From Halomarina salina (GTDB lineage Archaea; Halobacteriota; Halobacteria; Halobacteriales; Haloarculaceae): DNA of 64,000 nucleotides. A program made the translations under genes and the position numbers. The notes beneath the pieces are model-generated. The model did no database searches and was not told the DNA's origin. It saw nothing but the letters and a program-made list of their open reading frames with translations. The stretch spans positions 1,240,001-1,304,000 of the forward strand of contig NZ_JALLGW010000001.1 in NCBI RefSeq assembly GCF_023074835.1, read 5' to 3'. Below are positions 49,817 through 58,532 of the stretch, piece after piece. The stretch's first letter is position 1. The number at the start of each line of letters is the position of its first letter.

Positions 49817-51376
49817 ATGAACCACGCCGTCATCTTGGCCGCGGGTATCGGCTCGCGGCTTCGACCGATCACGTTGAGTGTTCCGAAGGGGTGCGTACCG
49901 GTCGCCGGGCGGCCGATTCTCGCCCACCAGCTACACGCCTACGCCGACGCGGGCGTCGAGAACGTCACCGTCGTCGCGGGCTACCTCGCCGACCAGACGC
50001 GGTCGTGCTGCCGGGCCGTCGCCGAGGAGCGCGACGACCTCTCGGTGAGCGTCGTCGAGAACGAACTGTACGCCAACACGAACAACCTCTACTCGCTCAA
50101 CCTGCTCAGAGAGCGCCTGGCGGGCGAACCGTTCCTGCTCAGCAACGGCGACGTGGTGTTCGACCCGGAGGTCGTCGAGCGACTGCTCGCGGCCGACGGC
50201 AAGTCGGCCATCGCCTGCGACTACACGACGTACTCGGGCGAGGCGATGAAGGTGACCGTCGACGAGACCGACCACGTCGACCACATCGCCAAGGACGTCG
50301 AGCGAGGGGACGCCCACGCGACCTCCATCGACCTGTACCGCTTCTCCGGTGCGTTCTCGGCTCGCCTGTTCGACCGGGCCGAACGGCTGCTGGACGCGGA
50401 GTACGACGCGTGGACGGAGGTGGCCATCGACGACCTGCTCGACGAGTCGGCCGTCGTCCCGGCCAGTATCGGCGGGTCCGACTGGGTCGAGATCGACGAC
50501 CACGACGACCTGCAGGTCGCGGACCGGACGTTCGGCGACGTCGCCCTCGACACGTTCGAGGCGGTGTTCTTCGACCTCGACGGCACGATCTACCTCGGCG
50601 ACTCGCTGGTCGACGGCGCCGCGGAGGTCGTCGAGACGCTCCGCCGACGCGGCGTGAGCGTCTCCTTCCTGTCGAACAACTCCTCGGCGTGGAAGGACGA
50701 CTACGTCGAGAAACTCGAGGCGCTGGGCATCGACGCGACGACCGACGACGTGGTACTGTCGACGGACGGCGTCATCGCCTACCTCGACGAACGGGACGCG
50801 GCCGAGACGTACGTCGTCGGCACCGACGCGATGCGCGACGCCATCGCCGACAGCGGGGTCCCCCTCGCAGCAGACGCGAGCGACGACCCGGAGTACGTCG
50901 TCGTCGGGTTCGACACCGACCTCACGTACGAGAAGGTCCGGGAGGCGACGCTCGCCATCCGGAACGGGGCGGAGTTCCTCCTCGCACACGGCGACACCGT
51001 CTGCCCGACGGCGGAGGGGTTCGTCCCCGACTGTGGCGCAATCGGTGCGCTCGTCGAGACGGCCGCCGGGCGCCCCCCGAAGCGCGTGTTCGGCAAGCCC
51101 GACCCGGAGATGCTGACGCACGTCCTCGCCGACGAGGGCCTTGACCCCGAGGACGTGGTGGTCGTCGGCGACCGACTGGAGACGGAGATTCGCCTCGCCG
51201 ACACGCTCGGCTGTTCGTCGGTCTGCGTCCTGACGGGCGACGCATCGCGCACGGACGTCGCCACGAGCGAGGTCCAGCCGTCGGCGGTGGCCGTGACGGT
51301 CGGCGACCTCCGCGACTCGTTCCGAGGAGCGCCCAGGAGCGACGAGCGCGGTGAGTCCGTCAGCTACACCGACTGA
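49817..51376 (+). CDS. Nucleotidyltransferase fused to a HAD phosphatase
   Basis: 519 residues in two domains. Residues 1-240 are a LicC-like sugar/alditol phosphate cytidylyltransferase (HAVILAAGIGSRLRPITLSV, PKGCVPV, ANTNNLYSLNLLRERL, LSNGDVVFD). Residues 250-519 are a NagD-type class IIA HAD phosphatase (AVFFDLDGTIYLGDSLVDGA, SFLSNNSSAWKDDYVEK, GKPDPEMLTHVLADEG, VVVGDRLETEIRLADTLG). The fusion could make a CDP-activated alditol (for example CDP-glycerol) and hydrolyse a phosphate ester in the same pathway. The linked glycerophosphotransferase makes glycerol phosphate the simplest guess. Choline phosphate or another alcohol is possible. Confidence 0.85.
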   Translation: MNHAVILAAGIGSRLRPITLSVPKGCVPVAGRPILAHQLHAYADAGVENVTVVAGYLADQTRSCCRAVAEERDDLSVSVVENELYANTNNLYSLNLLRERLAGEPFLLSNGDVVFDPEVVERLLAADGKSAIACDYTTYSGEAMKVTVDETDHVDHIAKDVERGDAHATSIDLYRFSGAFSARLFDRAERLLDAEYDAWTEVAIDDLLDESAVVPASIGGSDWVEIDDHDDLQVADRTFGDVALDTFEAVFFDLDGTIYLGDSLVDGAAEVVETLRRRGVSVSFLSNNSSAWKDDYVEKLEALGIDATTDDVVLSTDGVIAYLDERDAAETYVVGTDAMRDAIADSGVPLAADASDDPEYVVVGFDTDLTYEKVREATLAIRNGAEFLLAHGDTVCPTAEGFVPDCGAIGALVETAAGRPPKRVFGKPDPEMLTHVLADEGLDPEDVVVVGDRLETEIRLADTLGCSSVCVLTGDASRTDVATSEVQPSAVAVTVGDLRDSFRGAPRSDERGESVSYTD

Positions 51377-51421
51377 CGGCTCGCGTTGGAGGAGGGTAGA
51401 CGTCGAACCGTTCGTCTCTTC

Positions 51422-53116
51422 TTACTGATACCGGCCACGGCCCTCGACGTCCCGCAGCTGCGCGAGCACCGCCTCGCCCGCGTCGCCGCCCGCCTCGCGG
51501 TACGCCGTCTCGAACGCGTCGAGCAGCGGCGCCGGTTCGTCGGCCGTCCCGACGACCGACCCCTCGAACACGTGGAGGTCCATCGCGTAGTCCTCGGCGT
51601 CGTCCGAGTGGTAGCCGAGGCCGAAGTCGACGAGCCACGTCCGCTCGCCCGTCCCGCCGTCGGGGTGGGTGCCGTCCTCCGCTCCCGTGCCGTCCGTCGG
51701 TCCAGCGCCGTCGGCCGCCGGGACCCTCACGTTCCGCGTCGTCGGGTCGCCGTGGACGAGCCCGGCGTCGTGCAGCGTCGCCAGGTGCCGACCGACGCTG
51801 GCGACGTGCGCCGGGTCGAGTCGGCCCGCGAGGTCCGTCCCGCCCACCCGTTCCATCGTGATGGCGGCGTCGCGCGGGTCCACGTCGCGGACGACGGGCG
51901 TCGAGACGCCCAGTTTGCGGGCGTCGTGGAGGAGGCGGGCCTCCGCCCGCGTGCGCTCGCGGCGGAGGCGAGCGTCGAGCGACGGGTGGCGGTACGTCTT
52001 CGGGTTCCGTGATTTTTCGACGACGTCGCCGAGCGTGACCGTCGCCTCGGCTCCGCGCTGGGTGGTCCCCTCGCGGAGCGCCGCGGTCCGCGACACGTCC
52101 TCGTCGCTGCGCCAGGTGACGGGCACGTCGTCGGGCCGCCAGTTCGGGCGCACACGGGAGTCCTCGACGGCAGTCGTGTCGCCCGCCGCGGCCATCGTCG
52201 CGCCGAGGACGGCTATCATCCCCGCGTTGTCCCTGAGGAACCGCGGCTCCGGGGCGTGGAACGACGCGCCGCGCTGGTCGCACATCTCGGAGAGCATCTC
52301 GCGAAGGCGACCGTTCTGGCCCACGCCGCCGCCGAGGACGAGTTCGTCGCTGCCCGTCAGCGACAGCGCCCGCTCTGCCACCTCGGTGAGCATCCCGAAG
52401 ACGTGCTCCTGCAGCGAGAAGCAGACGTCCTCGACGGGTACTCCCTCGTCGACGGCCTGCTTCGCGGCGGACATGATGCCGGAGAAGGAGAACTCCATCC
52501 CCTTGACGACGTACGGCAGGTCGACGTACTCGCCGTCTTTCGCCGCCTCCTCGACCTTCGGGCCACCGGGATGCGACCAGTCGAGGTGGCGGGTGAACTT
52601 GTCGATGGCGTTGCCGACGCCGGTGTCCATCGTCTCGCCGAGCATCCGGTAGCGGCCGCCGTGGTAGCCGAGCAGGTGGGCGTTCGCGCCGCTGGCGTTC
52701 AGACAGACCGGCGAGGAGAACCCGGCCGACGCGCGCCCGATCTCGAGGTGGGCGAGCATGTGGTTGACGCCGACCAGCGGCACGTCAAGTCGCTGGGCGA
52801 CGGTCCGGGCCGCGGTGGCGACGATACGGAGACAGGGGCCGAGCCCCGGTCCGCGAGAGAACGCGACGGCGTCGACCGGCGGACTCGGCGACTCGTCACC
52901 CTCCCGGTCGTCGGGTGCCGTTTCGCGGGCGTGGTCCAGCGCTTCGGCGACGACCTGCGGGACGGCCTCGCGCATGTGTTCGGCCGCCTCGCGCGGGTGG
53001 ATGCCGCCGCTCTCTGGTTGGTAGGCGTCGGTGAAAATCCGCGTGGCGTCGGTCCCGGTGTCGTGGACGGCCGCGCTGGCCGCCCACGCGGTGCCTTCGA
53101 TGCCGAGGACGCGCAC
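51422..53116 (-). CDS. Kae1-Bud32 fusion (tRNA t6A synthesis)
   Basis: 564 residues joining two KEOPS subunits. Residues 1-330 are Kae1 (FSRGPGLGPCLRIVATAART, metal-binding His pair in VGVNHMLAHLEIGRA, ELVLGGGVGQNGRLREMLSE), which transfers threonylcarbamoyl to A37 of tRNA. Residues 350-564 are the atypical kinase Bud32 (LRRERTRAEARLLHDARKLG, LVHGDPTTRNVRV, WLVDFGLGYHSDDAEDYAMD), which regulates Kae1. The start is GTG at 53116, giving V-R-V-L-G-I-E. The 14 residues of the longer frame overlap S27ae. It closes the leftward informational cluster. Fusion is common in archaea. Confidence 0.95.
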   Translation of the reverse strand: MRVLGIEGTAWAASAAVHDTGTDATRIFTDAYQPESGGIHPREAAEHMREAVPQVVAEALDHARETAPDDREGDESPSPPVDAVAFSRGPGLGPCLRIVATAARTVAQRLDVPLVGVNHMLAHLEIGRASAGFSSPVCLNASGANAHLLGYHGGRYRMLGETMDTGVGNAIDKFTRHLDWSHPGGPKVEEAAKDGEYVDLPYVVKGMEFSFSGIMSAAKQAVDEGVPVEDVCFSLQEHVFGMLTEVAERALSLTGSDELVLGGGVGQNGRLREMLSEMCDQRGASFHAPEPRFLRDNAGMIAVLGATMAAAGDTTAVEDSRVRPNWRPDDVPVTWRSDEDVSRTAALREGTTQRGAEATVTLGDVVEKSRNPKTYRHPSLDARLRRERTRAEARLLHDARKLGVSTPVVRDVDPRDAAITMERVGGTDLAGRLDPAHVASVGRHLATLHDAGLVHGDPTTRNVRVPAADGAGPTDGTGAEDGTHPDGGTGERTWLVDFGLGYHSDDAEDYAMDLHVFEGSVVGTADEPAPLLDAFETAYREAGGDAGEAVLAQLRDVEGRGRYQ

Positions 53117-53121
53117 GCTCC

Positions 53122-53268
53122 CTACTCGTCGTCCGTGTTCCACTCGGTGTAGCCGCACTTCCCGCAGTGGACGCGGTCGGAGTGCTCCGCGAGGAACGTG
53201 TCGCCACAGCGCGGGCAGGTCTGCTTGTCGGTGGTGCCGTCGTCGTTGTAGTAGGTGTTGCGTGCCAT
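53122..53268 (-). CDS. Ribosomal protein S27ae
   Basis: 48 residues: [12 protein letters not shown] then zinc-finger [20 protein letters not shown] with CGYTEW, the complete four-cysteine S27ae. It is a 30S subunit protein without the ubiquitin part found in eukaryotes. Start at 53268 (MARNTYY). One base separates it from the S24e stop. Confidence 0.93.
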   Translation of the reverse strand: MARNTYYNDDGTTDKQTCPRCGDTFLAEHSDRVHCGKCGYTEWNTDDE

Positions 53269-53269
53269 C

Positions 53270-53590
53270 TCAGGCCTCCTCTGCCTCGGCGTCGCCGTCG
53301 GCGTCCTCGTCGGCACCGATCTTGTTGCGGTCGAGCATGTACTCCTGCTCGACGTCGCTGGCTGCGTCGGCCGTCTCGTAGACCTTCGCGTAGCCGGCGG
53401 TCTTGCGCATGCCGAACTTCGTGTCGAGTTCGTGGACCACGACCTCGTCGGCGTCCTTGTTCAGTTTCGCGGCGAGCGAGTCGCGCACGGAGAGGCGCGA
53501 CGGGGTCGCCTCGTCGTGGACGACCTCGAAGCGCACGTCGGAGCGGTGCAACATCGGGTTGCTCTCCTCCGAGATGACGTTGATTTCCAT
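53270..53590 (-). CDS. Ribosomal protein S24e
   Basis: 106 residues. [20 protein letters not shown] is the standard N-terminus, followed by [40 protein letters not shown] and [20 protein letters not shown]. The C-terminal tail is extra acidic ([13 protein letters not shown]). The ATG at 53590 fits the family start. It is followed at once by S27ae, as in most archaea. Confidence 0.94.
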   Translation of the reverse strand: MEINVISEESNPMLHRSDVRFEVVHDEATPSRLSVRDSLAAKLNKDADEVVVHELDTKFGMRKTAGYAKVYETADAASDVEQEYMLDRNKIGADEDADGDAEAEEA

Positions 53591-53683
53591 GGTTACGTTG
53601 TTCGACAATGCTCCTGTCGCGGCTAAAAGGATTTCGAGTCGGATAGCCCGCGAGGAGGACGGCCCTGCCAAGACGGCGACGCC

Positions 53684-54181
53684 CTACAGGAACAGGCGGA
53701 TGTCGTCCAGCACGTCGTTGTCCTCCTCGTCCGGCAGGTCGAGTGTCGCGGGGTCGCGCCACGCGGCGGTCCAGTCGTGCCCGGCCTCCGGGTCGAGGTC
53801 GGTCGAGTCGACCGGTGAGGCGGCGAACACCACGTCGTGACTCGTCGTCTCCTCGCCGTCCTCGGAGCGATAGGTGCAGCGGCGAACCCGGCGGACGTCG
53901 TCGATGGTCGCCTCGACGCCGGTCGACGTCTCGACGATGTCGCGCGCCCCGGCCACGTAGTCGTCACCGGGGTCGACCACTGTGTAACACAGCGCCGGGA
54001 GGTCGACCGCCTCGTGTTCGAGGAGGCAGACGCGACCCGCATCGTCCGTGAGGCCCGCGATGGTCGTCCCCGCGGCGGACTCGAACAGGTCGTAGTGGTG
54101 CTGGTGGACTTCGGGGGATTTCTCGACGTACTCCACGTCGTCGCGGTCGCGCAGGGTCTCGGGGTCGGTGAGTGCGTCCAT
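53684..54181 (-). CDS. Nudix-like protein with a degenerate box
   Basis: 165 residues. The fold is suggested by AGLTDDAGRVCLLEHEAVDL and LCYTVVDPGDDYVAGARDIV, where a Nudix box should read G-x5-E-x7-R-E-x2-E-E. Here the Arg-Asp-Ile-Val-Glu-Thr-Ser-Thr-Gly version keeps only part of it. Haloarchaea carry many such Nudix-like proteins. The active site may be altered, so hydrolysis of a nucleoside diphosphate derivative is not assured. It sits between S24e and the dephospho-CoA kinase, leftward. Confidence 0.6.
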   Translation of the reverse strand: MDALTDPETLRDRDDVEYVEKSPEVHQHHYDLFESAAGTTIAGLTDDAGRVCLLEHEAVDLPALCYTVVDPGDDYVAGARDIVETSTGVEATIDDVRRVRRCTYRSEDGEETTSHDVVFAASPVDSTDLDPEAGHDWTAAWRDPATLDLPDEEDNDVLDDIRLFL

Positions 54182-54275
54182 GGTGCGTGCGGTCACTCTC
54201 GACCCAGCCAGAAGTCGCCTGGAACGGCCGTCGAGAGCGCCGCCGCTATCGATTGCGTCAACTCGTAGAAGTATC

Positions 54276-54297
54276 CTCCGATTTTGTTTCGTCGGAG
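54276..54297. other. Short inverted repeat between two leftward genes
   Basis: CTCCGA, a ten-base loop, then TCGGAG, with T-rich sequence on its right. Since the flanking genes run leftward, the T run is on the wrong side for a terminator of the upstream gene. It may be a structural or promoter element for the Nudix-like gene. Confidence 0.3.
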
Positions 54298-54351
54298 TTT
54301 TCTATGTAATAATTCGGATGCTGCCCACTTAACCGTTCCGGCGAGTGGGGG

Positions 54352-54876
54352 TCAGAGTCCGAGGACGTCGGCCGCACCGTCCCGGTCGCCCTCCATCTTC
54401 GCGAGGAACTCGCGCATCGCGGCACGGGTGTCCCCGTCGACGCGGACGTGGACCATCCCCTCGTCGGGTTGGCCGTAGACGACGCTCGCGCCGTCCGGTG
54501 CGACGGCGATGGCCGGGACCGCCGCGAGGTCCTCCTCGCCCTCGACGAGGATGAGCGTCGAGGTGTCGGTCTCCAGTGCGTCGGCGAGCGCCGCGAGGAG
54601 GTCCCGCGAGAGGGTCGCCGCGGGGTTCTCCACGTGGACGACGCTGTCGAACGCCTCGCTCTCGACGCGTTCGTCGGCGGGCAGCTCCGCCCGTTTCGTC
54701 TGGCCGTCGACCAGCGCGACGTCGGGGGTCGTCTCCCGCAGGAGGTGGTTCGTGACGACGTCGCCGACTGCCACGAGCGGCCGCCCCGCGTCGGTCAGCA
54801 GTTCCGCCGGGTCGGTGTGGAGCGGGCCGACCGGCTCCTTCAGTTCCGTCCGCAGGGCCTCCGGAAGCTGGAGCAT
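54352..54876 (-). CDS. GTP-dependent dephospho-CoA kinase
   Basis: 174 residues of the archaeal DUF359 family, which makes coenzyme A from dephospho-CoA with GTP. Signature stretches: LVAVGDVVTNHLLRETTPDV, ALVDGQTKRAELP, VENPAATLSRDLLAALADAL, LILVEGEEDLAAVPAIAVAP and VVYGQPDEGMVHVRVD. The family replaces bacterial CoaE in archaea. It lies about 50 bases downstream of Spt4 in the same direction, in a conserved archaeal gene order. Confidence 0.92.
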   Translation of the reverse strand: MLQLPEALRTELKEPVGPLHTDPAELLTDAGRPLVAVGDVVTNHLLRETTPDVALVDGQTKRAELPADERVESEAFDSVVHVENPAATLSRDLLAALADALETDTSTLILVEGEEDLAAVPAIAVAPDGASVVYGQPDEGMVHVRVDGDTRAAMREFLAKMEGDRDGAADVLGL

Positions 54877-54928
54877 CGTCAGGCCACCTCGGCCCGGTTC
54901 GTCCGGACGGCGGTGGCGCGGGCCACGG

Positions 54929-55126
54929 TCAGCGCACCTTCAGCGCGTACGCGCCGGGTTCGGTCACGCCCATCTCCTCGGCGATCTCGGAGCTCTCGGG
55001 GTGGGCGATGACGACGTAGCCCGCCCAGTCCTCGGTGAGCGAGGTCGAGCCACAGACCACACAGGACTGCTCCTCGCCGGCGTCCTGCACGCGGTGACAC
55101 TCGCGGCAGACGAGTCGTGTCGCCAT
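54929..55126 (-). CDS. spt4: Transcription elongation factor Spt4 (RpoE'')
   Basis: 65 residues. The zinc finger is formed by CRECHRV and CVVCGSTSL; EDWAGYVVIAHPESSEIAEE is the Spt5-contact part. Spt4-Spt5 clamps RNA polymerase for processive elongation. Start at 55126; two bases from the RpoE' stop. Confidence 0.93.
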   Translation of the reverse strand: MATRLVCRECHRVQDAGEEQSCVVCGSTSLTEDWAGYVVIAHPESSEIAEEMGVTEPGAYALKVR

Positions 55127-55128
55127 CC

Positions 55129-55695
55129 TCACTCACCCGCCGTGGCTTCCTGCTCGCGTTTCTCGCGGAGCCAGCCGTGCTTGCCGAGACCCGGCTGTTT
55201 CGCCGTCAGGCCGATCTTCGAGTCCCGCGGGTTGCGCTCGTCGATGCTCTTGGTGACGATGCGCGCCCGGACGGCGTCGCCGACGCCGAGCGTCTGGTTG
55301 GACTCGCGGGAGGCGAGCTGCTGGCCCTCCTCGTCGAACGCGAGGTACTCGTCGGAGATCTGGGAGACGTGGAGCAGCCCGTCGACGGGACCGATGCCGA
55401 CGAACGCCCCGAAGTTGACGACCTCGACGACCTCCCCGTCGACGACCTCCTGCATGTCTGGGTCGAACGTGATGGCGTCGAACTCGGCCTGGTAGTAGAC
55501 GCCCGGCTTCCCGGGGAGGACCGAGCCGTCGCCGATGTCGACGACGTCGACGACCGAGACGACGGAGCCGACCTGTTCGTCCATCCGGCCTTCGAGCTTG
55601 TCCTGCAGCAGTTCCTTCACCAACTGGTCGGACACGTCTGCGAGGAACCGTGGCGGCACCTCGACCGTGTCGCGGAGTCTGACCCTCTTGTACAT
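55129..55695 (-). CDS. RNA polymerase subunit E' (Rpo7)
   Basis: 188 residues. MYKRVRLRDTVEVPPRFLAD is the RpoE' tip; the S1/OB domain reads GEVVEVVNFGAFVGIGPVDG, then LLHVSQISDEYLAFDEEGQQ. It forms the polymerase stalk with subunit F and helps initiation and binding of nascent RNA. The last 20 residues are charged. It is two bases from the PIN gene upstream and two from Spt4 downstream. Confidence 0.95.
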   Translation of the reverse strand: MYKRVRLRDTVEVPPRFLADVSDQLVKELLQDKLEGRMDEQVGSVVSVVDVVDIGDGSVLPGKPGVYYQAEFDAITFDPDMQEVVDGEVVEVVNFGAFVGIGPVDGLLHVSQISDEYLAFDEEGQQLASRESNQTLGVGDAVRARIVTKSIDERNPRDSKIGLTAKQPGLGKHGWLREKREQEATAGE

Positions 55696-55697
55696 GT

Positions 55698-56066
55698 TCA
55701 GTGGGTTGCGAGTTTGTTTCGGCCCCTTATACCGATTGCCTTGCCGGGAAGACGGTCACGGAGGGGGCCGTCTCTCGTGACCACGTACGCCACCGCGTCG
55801 CGCTCGGCCAGTTCGACCAGCGCGTCGTCGGCGTAGTCGGCGTCCGTCTCGACGACGCTACACCGCTCGACGAGGTCGCGGCCGACCGACGCGGCGGTCG
55901 CCTCCTTCCCGTTGCCGTCTGCGAGCTTCTCGAGTTCCATGACCACCGCACGCGGCGCGACGAGGTCGTACGCGCCTGCGCCGACGATGCGGTCGAGTTC
56001 GTCGAACACGCGCACGTCGCACTCGACCGGCATCATCAGCGCGCTGGTGTCCATGGCGACCTTCAT
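55698..56066 (-). CDS. PIN-domain protein of the archaeal RNA polymerase/IF2 cluster
   Basis: 122 residues. KVAMDTSALMMPVECDVRVF has the first catalytic Asp, APRAVVMELEKLADGNGK the Glu, and DADYADDALVELAERDAVAY with VVTRDGPLRDRL the remaining acidic residues. This is the small Fcf1/VapC-like PIN protein that sits between aIF2-gamma and RpoE' in many archaea. A role in rRNA processing or decay is likely but not shown for this member. It is 16 bases after the aIF2-gamma stop. Confidence 0.85.
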   Translation of the reverse strand: MKVAMDTSALMMPVECDVRVFDELDRIVGAGAYDLVAPRAVVMELEKLADGNGKEATAASVGRDLVERCSVVETDADYADDALVELAERDAVAYVVTRDGPLRDRLPGKAIGIRGRNKLATH

Positions 56067-56082
56067 GTCCCGTGTTCGTCCG

Positions 56083-57363
56083 TCACTCGGTGAGCGTCCC
56101 GACGCCGATGAGTCGCCAGCGCGTCCCCACGCGGCGGTTGATGGCTATCTTCGCGCCGACCTCGGCGCAGACGGGTCGCTTGAGGTTCACCTCGGCTTCA
56201 TCCTCGCGAGCGCTCGTCACCGCGCCGACGGTTGTCGACGTCCCGACGGTGAGCATCAGCGGCTCGCCCGTCGATATCTCCTCGATCTCTTCGCCGTTGT
56301 CGAGCGGACCCTGTCCGCTCGACCCGCCCGCGGAGCCCTGGTTCACGCTGCCGACGAGTCGGTCGAGCAGTTCGACGTCCATCGTGAAGGAGTTCCACGT
56401 CGGCGGGAGACTGCCGGGCGGTCCGGCGACCTGCCCCGCCAGCGCGTCACCCTTCGTCAGCGACGGGTCGAGGCCCGTACCGACGCCGAGCAGACCGCCC
56501 GGTCCGACCTCGTCCACGATGTCGCCACCGGCCTGGAGCGAGCGGACGGTCGTCCGAATCTCGTGGTACTCGGCCTGGCCGCCCTCCTCGATACGGCGAC
56601 CCGGCTGGAGTTCTATCTCGTCGCCCTTCTCCAGGCGGCCCTCGACGAGACTCCCTCCGAGGACGCCGCCCATCAGGTCCTCGAACGTCGTGCCGGGGCG
56701 GTTGATGTCGAACGAGCGGGCGACCTGCATCCGCGCGTCGGCGTCCGGGTCGCGCTCGGGCGTCGGAATCGCCTCCTCGATGGCCTGCATGAGGAGGTCC
56801 ATGTTGACCTCCTGCTGGGCCGAGATCGGCACTACGGGTGCGTCCTCGGCGACGGTGCCCTCGACGAACTCCTGTATCTGTTCGTAGTTGTTCCGGGCCG
56901 TCTCGCCGTCGACGAGGTCGACCTTGTTCTGTGCGATGACGATGTTCTCGATGCCGATGATGTCGAGCGCCATCAGGTGCTCTGCGGTCTGTGCCTGTGG
57001 CACCGGTTCGTTGGCCGCCACGATGAGGACCGCGCCGTCCATCATCGACGCGCCCGAGAGCATCGTCGCCATCAGCGTCTCGTGACCGGGAGCGTCGACG
57101 AACGAGACGGTGCGAACGGGTTCGCTCTCCTCGCCGTTGTCGCACTCCTCGTCGACGGTGTAGCACTCCGGTTCGTCCATGCCAGGGCACCGACGGAACG
57201 TCGCGTCCGCGTACCCGAGGCGGATCGAGATTCCGCGCTTCATCTCCTCGGAGTGCTGGTCGGTCCACTCGCCGCTCAACGCCTGCACGAGCGTGGTCTT
57301 GCCGTGGTCGACGTGGCCGACCAGACCGATGTTCACCTCCGGTTGTCGGTGGTTCCCTGTCAT
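56083..57363 (-). CDS. Translation initiation factor aIF2 subunit gamma
   Basis: 426 residues. GTPase motifs: [19 protein letters not shown] (G1 at about 16-23), [20 protein letters not shown] (zinc knuckle), [20 protein letters not shown] (G3), [10 protein letters not shown] (G4). Domain II has [20 protein letters not shown]. The factor carries initiator tRNA to the small subunit with alpha and beta. ATG 57363 begins [14 protein letters not shown]; the longer frame reads into repeats. A TATA box lies at 57399-57405. Confidence 0.96.
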   Translation of the reverse strand: MTGNHRQPEVNIGLVGHVDHGKTTLVQALSGEWTDQHSEEMKRGISIRLGYADATFRRCPGMDEPECYTVDEECDNGEESEPVRTVSFVDAPGHETLMATMLSGASMMDGAVLIVAANEPVPQAQTAEHLMALDIIGIENIVIAQNKVDLVDGETARNNYEQIQEFVEGTVAEDAPVVPISAQQEVNMDLLMQAIEEAIPTPERDPDADARMQVARSFDINRPGTTFEDLMGGVLGGSLVEGRLEKGDEIELQPGRRIEEGGQAEYHEIRTTVRSLQAGGDIVDEVGPGGLLGVGTGLDPSLTKGDALAGQVAGPPGSLPPTWNSFTMDVELLDRLVGSVNQGSAGGSSGQGPLDNGEEIEEISTGEPLMLTVGTSTTVGAVTSAREDEAEVNLKRPVCAEVGAKIAINRRVGTRWRLIGVGTLTE

Positions 57364-57398
57364 ATCGAGAGTAATACCGTGTAGTCCTGTCGTCGCGG

Positions 57399-57405
57399 AT
57401 TTAAA
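57399..57405 (-). promoter_or_regulatory. TATA box of the aIF2-gamma operon
   Basis: CTTTAAAT on the minus strand, about 39 bases before the ATG, giving a leader near 12 bases. It probably drives the leftward run through PIN, RpoE' and Spt4. Confidence 0.6.
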
Positions 57406-57412
57406 GTTGCTG

Positions 57413-57439
57413 TTCTGGGGACCCGGCGGGTCCCCAGAA
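57413..57439. repeat. Perfect 12-bp hairpin upstream of the aIF2-gamma promoter
   Basis: TTCTGGGGACCC, three-base loop, GGGTCCCCAGAA. It lies just outside the TATA box and overlaps the first copy of the 37-base repeat. Confidence 0.7.
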
Positions 57440-57467
57440 TCAGTGAGACGAACGACAGTGAGTCTCA
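57431..57467. repeat. 37-base intergenic repeat, copy 1
   Basis: Identical to 57688-57724. Its second half can fold through TGAGAC and GTCTCA. A diverged relative sits at 57590-57627 with an 8-bp perfect stem (GAGACGCG/CGCGTCTC). Confidence 0.75.
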
Positions 57468-57687
57468 CGTGATTCACGCGAAGAGCGAGTGGAACGAGCG
57501 ATGAGTGTGAAATAGACCGGTCCGTAGAGCAGCCAGGACCGAAGGTCCCGCCCCGTTCTGGGGAGCGACCGAGCGAAGCGAGCGAGCGACCCAGAACCAG
57601 CGAGACGCGCCCGCAGGAGCGCGTCTCGCGCGGTTCCACGGAACGAGCGAGCGAAGCGAGCGAGTGACGTGAGCGTTGTCACGACAC

Positions 57688-57724
57688 TCCCCAGAATCAG
57701 TGAGACGAACGACAGTGAGTCTCA
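57688..57724. repeat. 37-base intergenic repeat, copy 2
   Basis: Exact second copy, 257 bases after the first, same orientation. The 57440-57960 interval between and after the copies has GAGCGAGCGAAGCGAGC-type low-complexity DNA and no supported gene. Confidence 0.75.
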
Positions 57725-58002
57725 GGCGACACACACGAAGAGCGTGAAACGAGCGATGAGCGTACGTCAGCGAATCGGTGGTTCGATAGCGTGATGAGAG
57801 CGACCGAGCGTCTCGCGCGCGATACCCGTGAGGGAGCGACCGAACGAGTGGCAGTGACTGTCTCAGTCAGACGACTTCTCGTCCAAGCCGTCGACGACTC
57901 GCGCCCCGGACAGGTCCACGTCGGAGAGCGAGTGAGACGGCCGTCGAACGCCCGTCAGACACCTCCACAACGCCTTTCACGGCGGTATCCGAGACGGCGA
58001 GT

Positions 58003-58113
58003 ATGCCACCGCTGCGACCGCTGGCAGTGTTGCTCCTCGCCAACGTCACCGACGTGGTGGGCCGGGAGGAGGAGGACCTGCCCGGCGAGGAGATACCCGT
58101 AAGCGAGGAGTGA
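58003..58113 (+). CDS. Possible 36-residue small protein
   Basis: MPPLRPLAVLLLANVTDVVG then REEEDLPGEEIPVSEE: a short hydrophobic start and an acidic tail, with ATG and stop. No family is recognised and the only support is composition and position after the repeat region. CGCCTTTCAC about 25 bases upstream is a weak TATA candidate. Confidence 0.3.
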   Translation: MPPLRPLAVLLLANVTDVVGREEEDLPGEEIPVSEE

Positions 58114-58234
58114 CACGGCGACGAACCTGACCGAGACGTTCACCCGAGCGGACAGAAGAACAGTTTAGTTGGTCGGGCTACAGAAATGTAGTTCAGATAA
58201 CAGCTTTTGTCGGGTACTGCGTACGCCTACCTGT

Positions 58235-58489
58235 ATGAGTGCCCCAATCAGTCTCTCGGTCGCGGTCGGCAGCGAGCGTGGTACCGCCTTCGAACGGCGG
58301 GTCGTCGTCCCCGGTCAGGTCGTCGCGGCGGCCCTGCGGCTCCTCCAGTTACTGGCGGTCCTGCTGGTCCTCGTGGTCGCGCTGGCGGTCGTTCCGCCCG
58401 TCTTCGTCGGCATCGTCGCACTGGCGCTGCTGTTCACCCTTCCCGCCGTCGTCGCGACGCTGTTCGCCCGGTGGGCGGGTCGGCTCTGA
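58235..58489 (+). CDS. Small two-helix membrane protein
   Basis: 84 residues from ATG 58235: MSAPISLSVAVGSERGTAFE, then two hydrophobic helices (LLQLLAVLLVLVVALAVVPP, FVGIVALALLFTLPAVVATL) and a short basic end. Coding composition fits the neighbours. No domain is recognised. It ends 43 bases before the DUF5787 gene. Confidence 0.5.
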   Translation: MSAPISLSVAVGSERGTAFERRVVVPGQVVAAALRLLQLLAVLLVLVVALAVVPPVFVGIVALALLFTLPAVVATLFARWAGRL

Positions 58490-58532
58490 GGGCGTCCACA
58501 CGGTTTTTCTTCGACTCACACCAACGAGCGGT

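Noticed and set aside
54276-54303. Transcription terminator
   Set aside because: The T run is on the right of the stem, but both flanking genes are transcribed leftward.
57431-57724. CRISPR array
   Set aside because: Only two exact 37-base copies 257 bases apart, no regular spacers and no cas genes.
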